Below, in pieces: positions 62,756 to 64,000 of a stretch of DNA of 64,000 bases. The notes below the pieces were generated by a model. The model did not search any database. It was not told the origin of the DNA and saw only the letters and a program-made list of their open reading frames with translations. This stretch comes from an uncultured Cellvibrio sp. (GTDB lineage Bacteria; Pseudomonadota; Gammaproteobacteria; Pseudomonadales; Cellvibrionaceae), in contig CAMLKG010000003.1 of the NCBI GenBank assembly GCA_946480695.1, positions 62,001-126,000 of the forward strand, given 5' to 3'. The first letter of the stretch is position 1. Every line of letters starts with the position of its first letter. A program made the position numbers and the translations under genes.

Positions 62756-64000
62756 TTAATTCGCAAGTTGCGCCGGCAACCAAGTCACCACACCGGGCCA
62801 AATTGCCATTACACAAAGCAATAACAGTTGTAGCGTAATAAACGGTATTACCCCGCGATAAATTGCACTGGTTTTAATAGTGACAGGCGCCACGCCACGT
62901 AAATAAAACAGCGCGAATCCGAAGGGAGGTGTAAGGAAAGAGGTTTGCAAATTGACAGCGATCATAATGCCCAGCCAAATGGGGTCCACCCCCATGGCAA
63001 GGAGCACTGGTGCCACTATGGGCACCACTACAAAAATAATTTCAATAAAGTCCAGGATAAAACCGAGGACAAACATCACCGCCATCACCAACAGCACGGC
63101 GGTAAAAACCCCTCCGGGTAGCTGGCTGAAAAAATCATGTACCATTTCTTCACCGCCAAATCCGCGAAACACCAGTGAGAAAAGTGACGCGCCGATTAGA
63201 ATCATAAAAATCATCGCGGTAATTTTTATGGTGGATTGGGAAACCTCACGCAAACGCTGCATAGATAATTGTTTTTTTCCAAGCGCCAACAGGCAGGCAC
63301 CCAGCGCACCGACACCCGCCGCTTCTGTAGGGGTGGCGGCCCCAATCAAAATAGAACCCAATACCAAACTGATTAACAACAGCACCGGCAGTAAACTAAG
63401 CAAAATTTTTATGAAAGGAACTTTTTCTTCGCTGTCAATTTGCACCCGCGGAATAATATGCGGGCGAAAAAACGCGGTAACAAAAATGTAGAGGATGTAA
63501 AGCACCACCAATGCCAGGCCAGGGACTATGGCGGCAATAAATAAATCGCCGACGGAAATCGTTTTGGGATTAAAAACACCAAGTTTTAATTGCGCTTGTT
63601 GGTAGGCGCTGGAAAGCACGTCGCCCAACAATACCAGTGCGATGGACGGCGGGATAATTTGCCCGAGGGTTCCTGTTGCGCAAATAGTGCCGCAGGCAAA
63701 ACTTGGTGAGTAACCGCGTTTGATCATTAACGGCAGGGACATTAACCCCATGGTTACGACCGTTGCCCCTACGATGCCGGTACTGGCTGCAAGCATCGCA
63801 CCGACGGTAACTACTGAAATGCCCAATCCACCCGGTAAGCGGCCGCAGGCTTTGGACATATTTTCCAGCAGGTCTTCCGCCAAACGCGATTTTTCCAATA
63901 CTGTGCCCATAAATACAAATAACGGCACGGCAACCAGCGTGTAATTGTTCATGATGCCGAACAACCGCGTCGGAAAACTTTTTAACAGGTTTGGATCAAA
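62756..64000 (-). CDS. dctM: TRAP transporter large permease subunit, 5' end missing
   Basis: The reading frame is open to the window end, with 414 codons visible and the start beyond 64000. It has the DctM pattern MNNYTLVAVPLFVFMGTVLE, GCGTICATGTLGQIIPPSIALVLL-type TRAP helices and QTSFLTPPFGFALFYL. It is the 12-helix channel of a TRAP system that imports organic acids, with a small subunit and a periplasmic binding protein that should be encoded further upstream. Only a short N-terminal part is missing. Confidence 0.9.
   Translation of the reverse strand, partial: FDPNLLKSFPTRLFGIMNNYTLVAVPLFVFMGTVLEKSRLAEDLLENMSKACGRLPGGLGISVVTVGAMLAASTGIVGATVVTMGLMSLPLMIKRGYSPSFACGTICATGTLGQIIPPSIALVLLGDVLSSAYQQAQLKLGVFNPKTISVGDLFIAAIVPGLALVVLYILYIFVTAFFRPHIIPRVQIDSEEKVPFIKILLSLLPVLLLISLVLGSILIGAATPTEAAGVGALGACLLALGKKQLSMQRLREVSQSTIKITAMIFMILIGASLFSLVFRGFGGEEMVHDFFSQLPGGVFTAVLLVMAVMFVLGFILDFIEIIFVVVPIVAPVLLAMGVDPIWLGIMIAVNLQTSFLTPPFGFALFYLRGVAPVTIKTSAIYRGVIPFITLQLLLLCVMAIWPGVVTWLPAQLAN

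Noticed and set aside
1..64000. tRNA, rRNA, CRISPR arrays, insertion sequences and prophage
   Set aside because: I found no cloverleaf, repeat-spacer pattern, transposase or phage gene on either strand by reading.

Overview
The window looks like chromosomal DNA of a polysaccharide-degrading gammaproteobacterium close to Cellvibrio. This rests on a mannan gene cluster in the order I recall for Cellvibrio mixtus (unkA, epiA, man5A, aga27A), a complete type II secretion operon, many carbohydrate genes, and proteins with serine-rich linkers. The placement is from memory of gene order and protein families, not from a search. I see no rRNA, tRNA, insertion sequence, prophage or CRISPR array.

Layout. 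1-1386: end of an ECF sigma factor, its anti-sigma factor and a small lipoprotein. 1487-3153: a secreted beta-propeller protein and a small secreted orphan. 3204-11920: two MFS nitrate/nitrite transporter genes run divergently from a shared 613-bp region, each followed by a fused PP2C phosphatase/Ser-Thr kinase gene. Each transporter has a well-spaced sigma-54 promoter, which suggests nitrogen control. A membrane-anchored receiver protein follows. 11958-14212: a PhoD-like metallophosphatase and an unrecognised partner. 14494-22974: the mannan locus: SSS symporter, GH130 phosphorylase, cellobiose/mannobiose 2-epimerase, GH5 mannanase and GH27 alpha-galactosidase, with a divergent LacI regulator. 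A second AGE-family gene (24541-25695) has matching operator-like sites upstream and may share the regulon.

26114-35480: a nine-gene operon on the minus strand encodes secreted and TPR proteins, a TolQ/ExbB-like protein, two ExbD/TolR-like proteins and a TonB/AgmX-like protein. It resembles the proton-driven envelope machines of the Agl/Glt (Myxococcus) type rather than an iron-uptake TonB system. One ExbD has Asn in place of the proton-carrying Asp. 35780-48700: type II secretion genes gspC to gspN, with an apbE flavinyltransferase gene 3 bp after gspN.

49239-52353: xseB, ispA and dxs (isoprenoid precursor supply). 52747-56280: a sugar-type MFS transporter, a Gfo/Idh/MocA oxidoreductase and a TIM-barrel isomerase form an operon. 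56478-64000: a short RecQ helicase, YceI and cytochrome b561, an acyl-CoA thioesterase, a large serine-rich lipoprotein, and a TRAP transporter large subunit cut by the window end.

The parts fit a free-living plant-polymer degrader: the type II system exports hydrolases, mannan fragments enter by the symporter and are phosphorolysed, and nitrate assimilation is controlled by nitrogen status with kinase/phosphatase proteins of unknown target. The two areas most likely to hold undescribed biology are the duplicated transporter-kinase modules and the Glt-like envelope operon.
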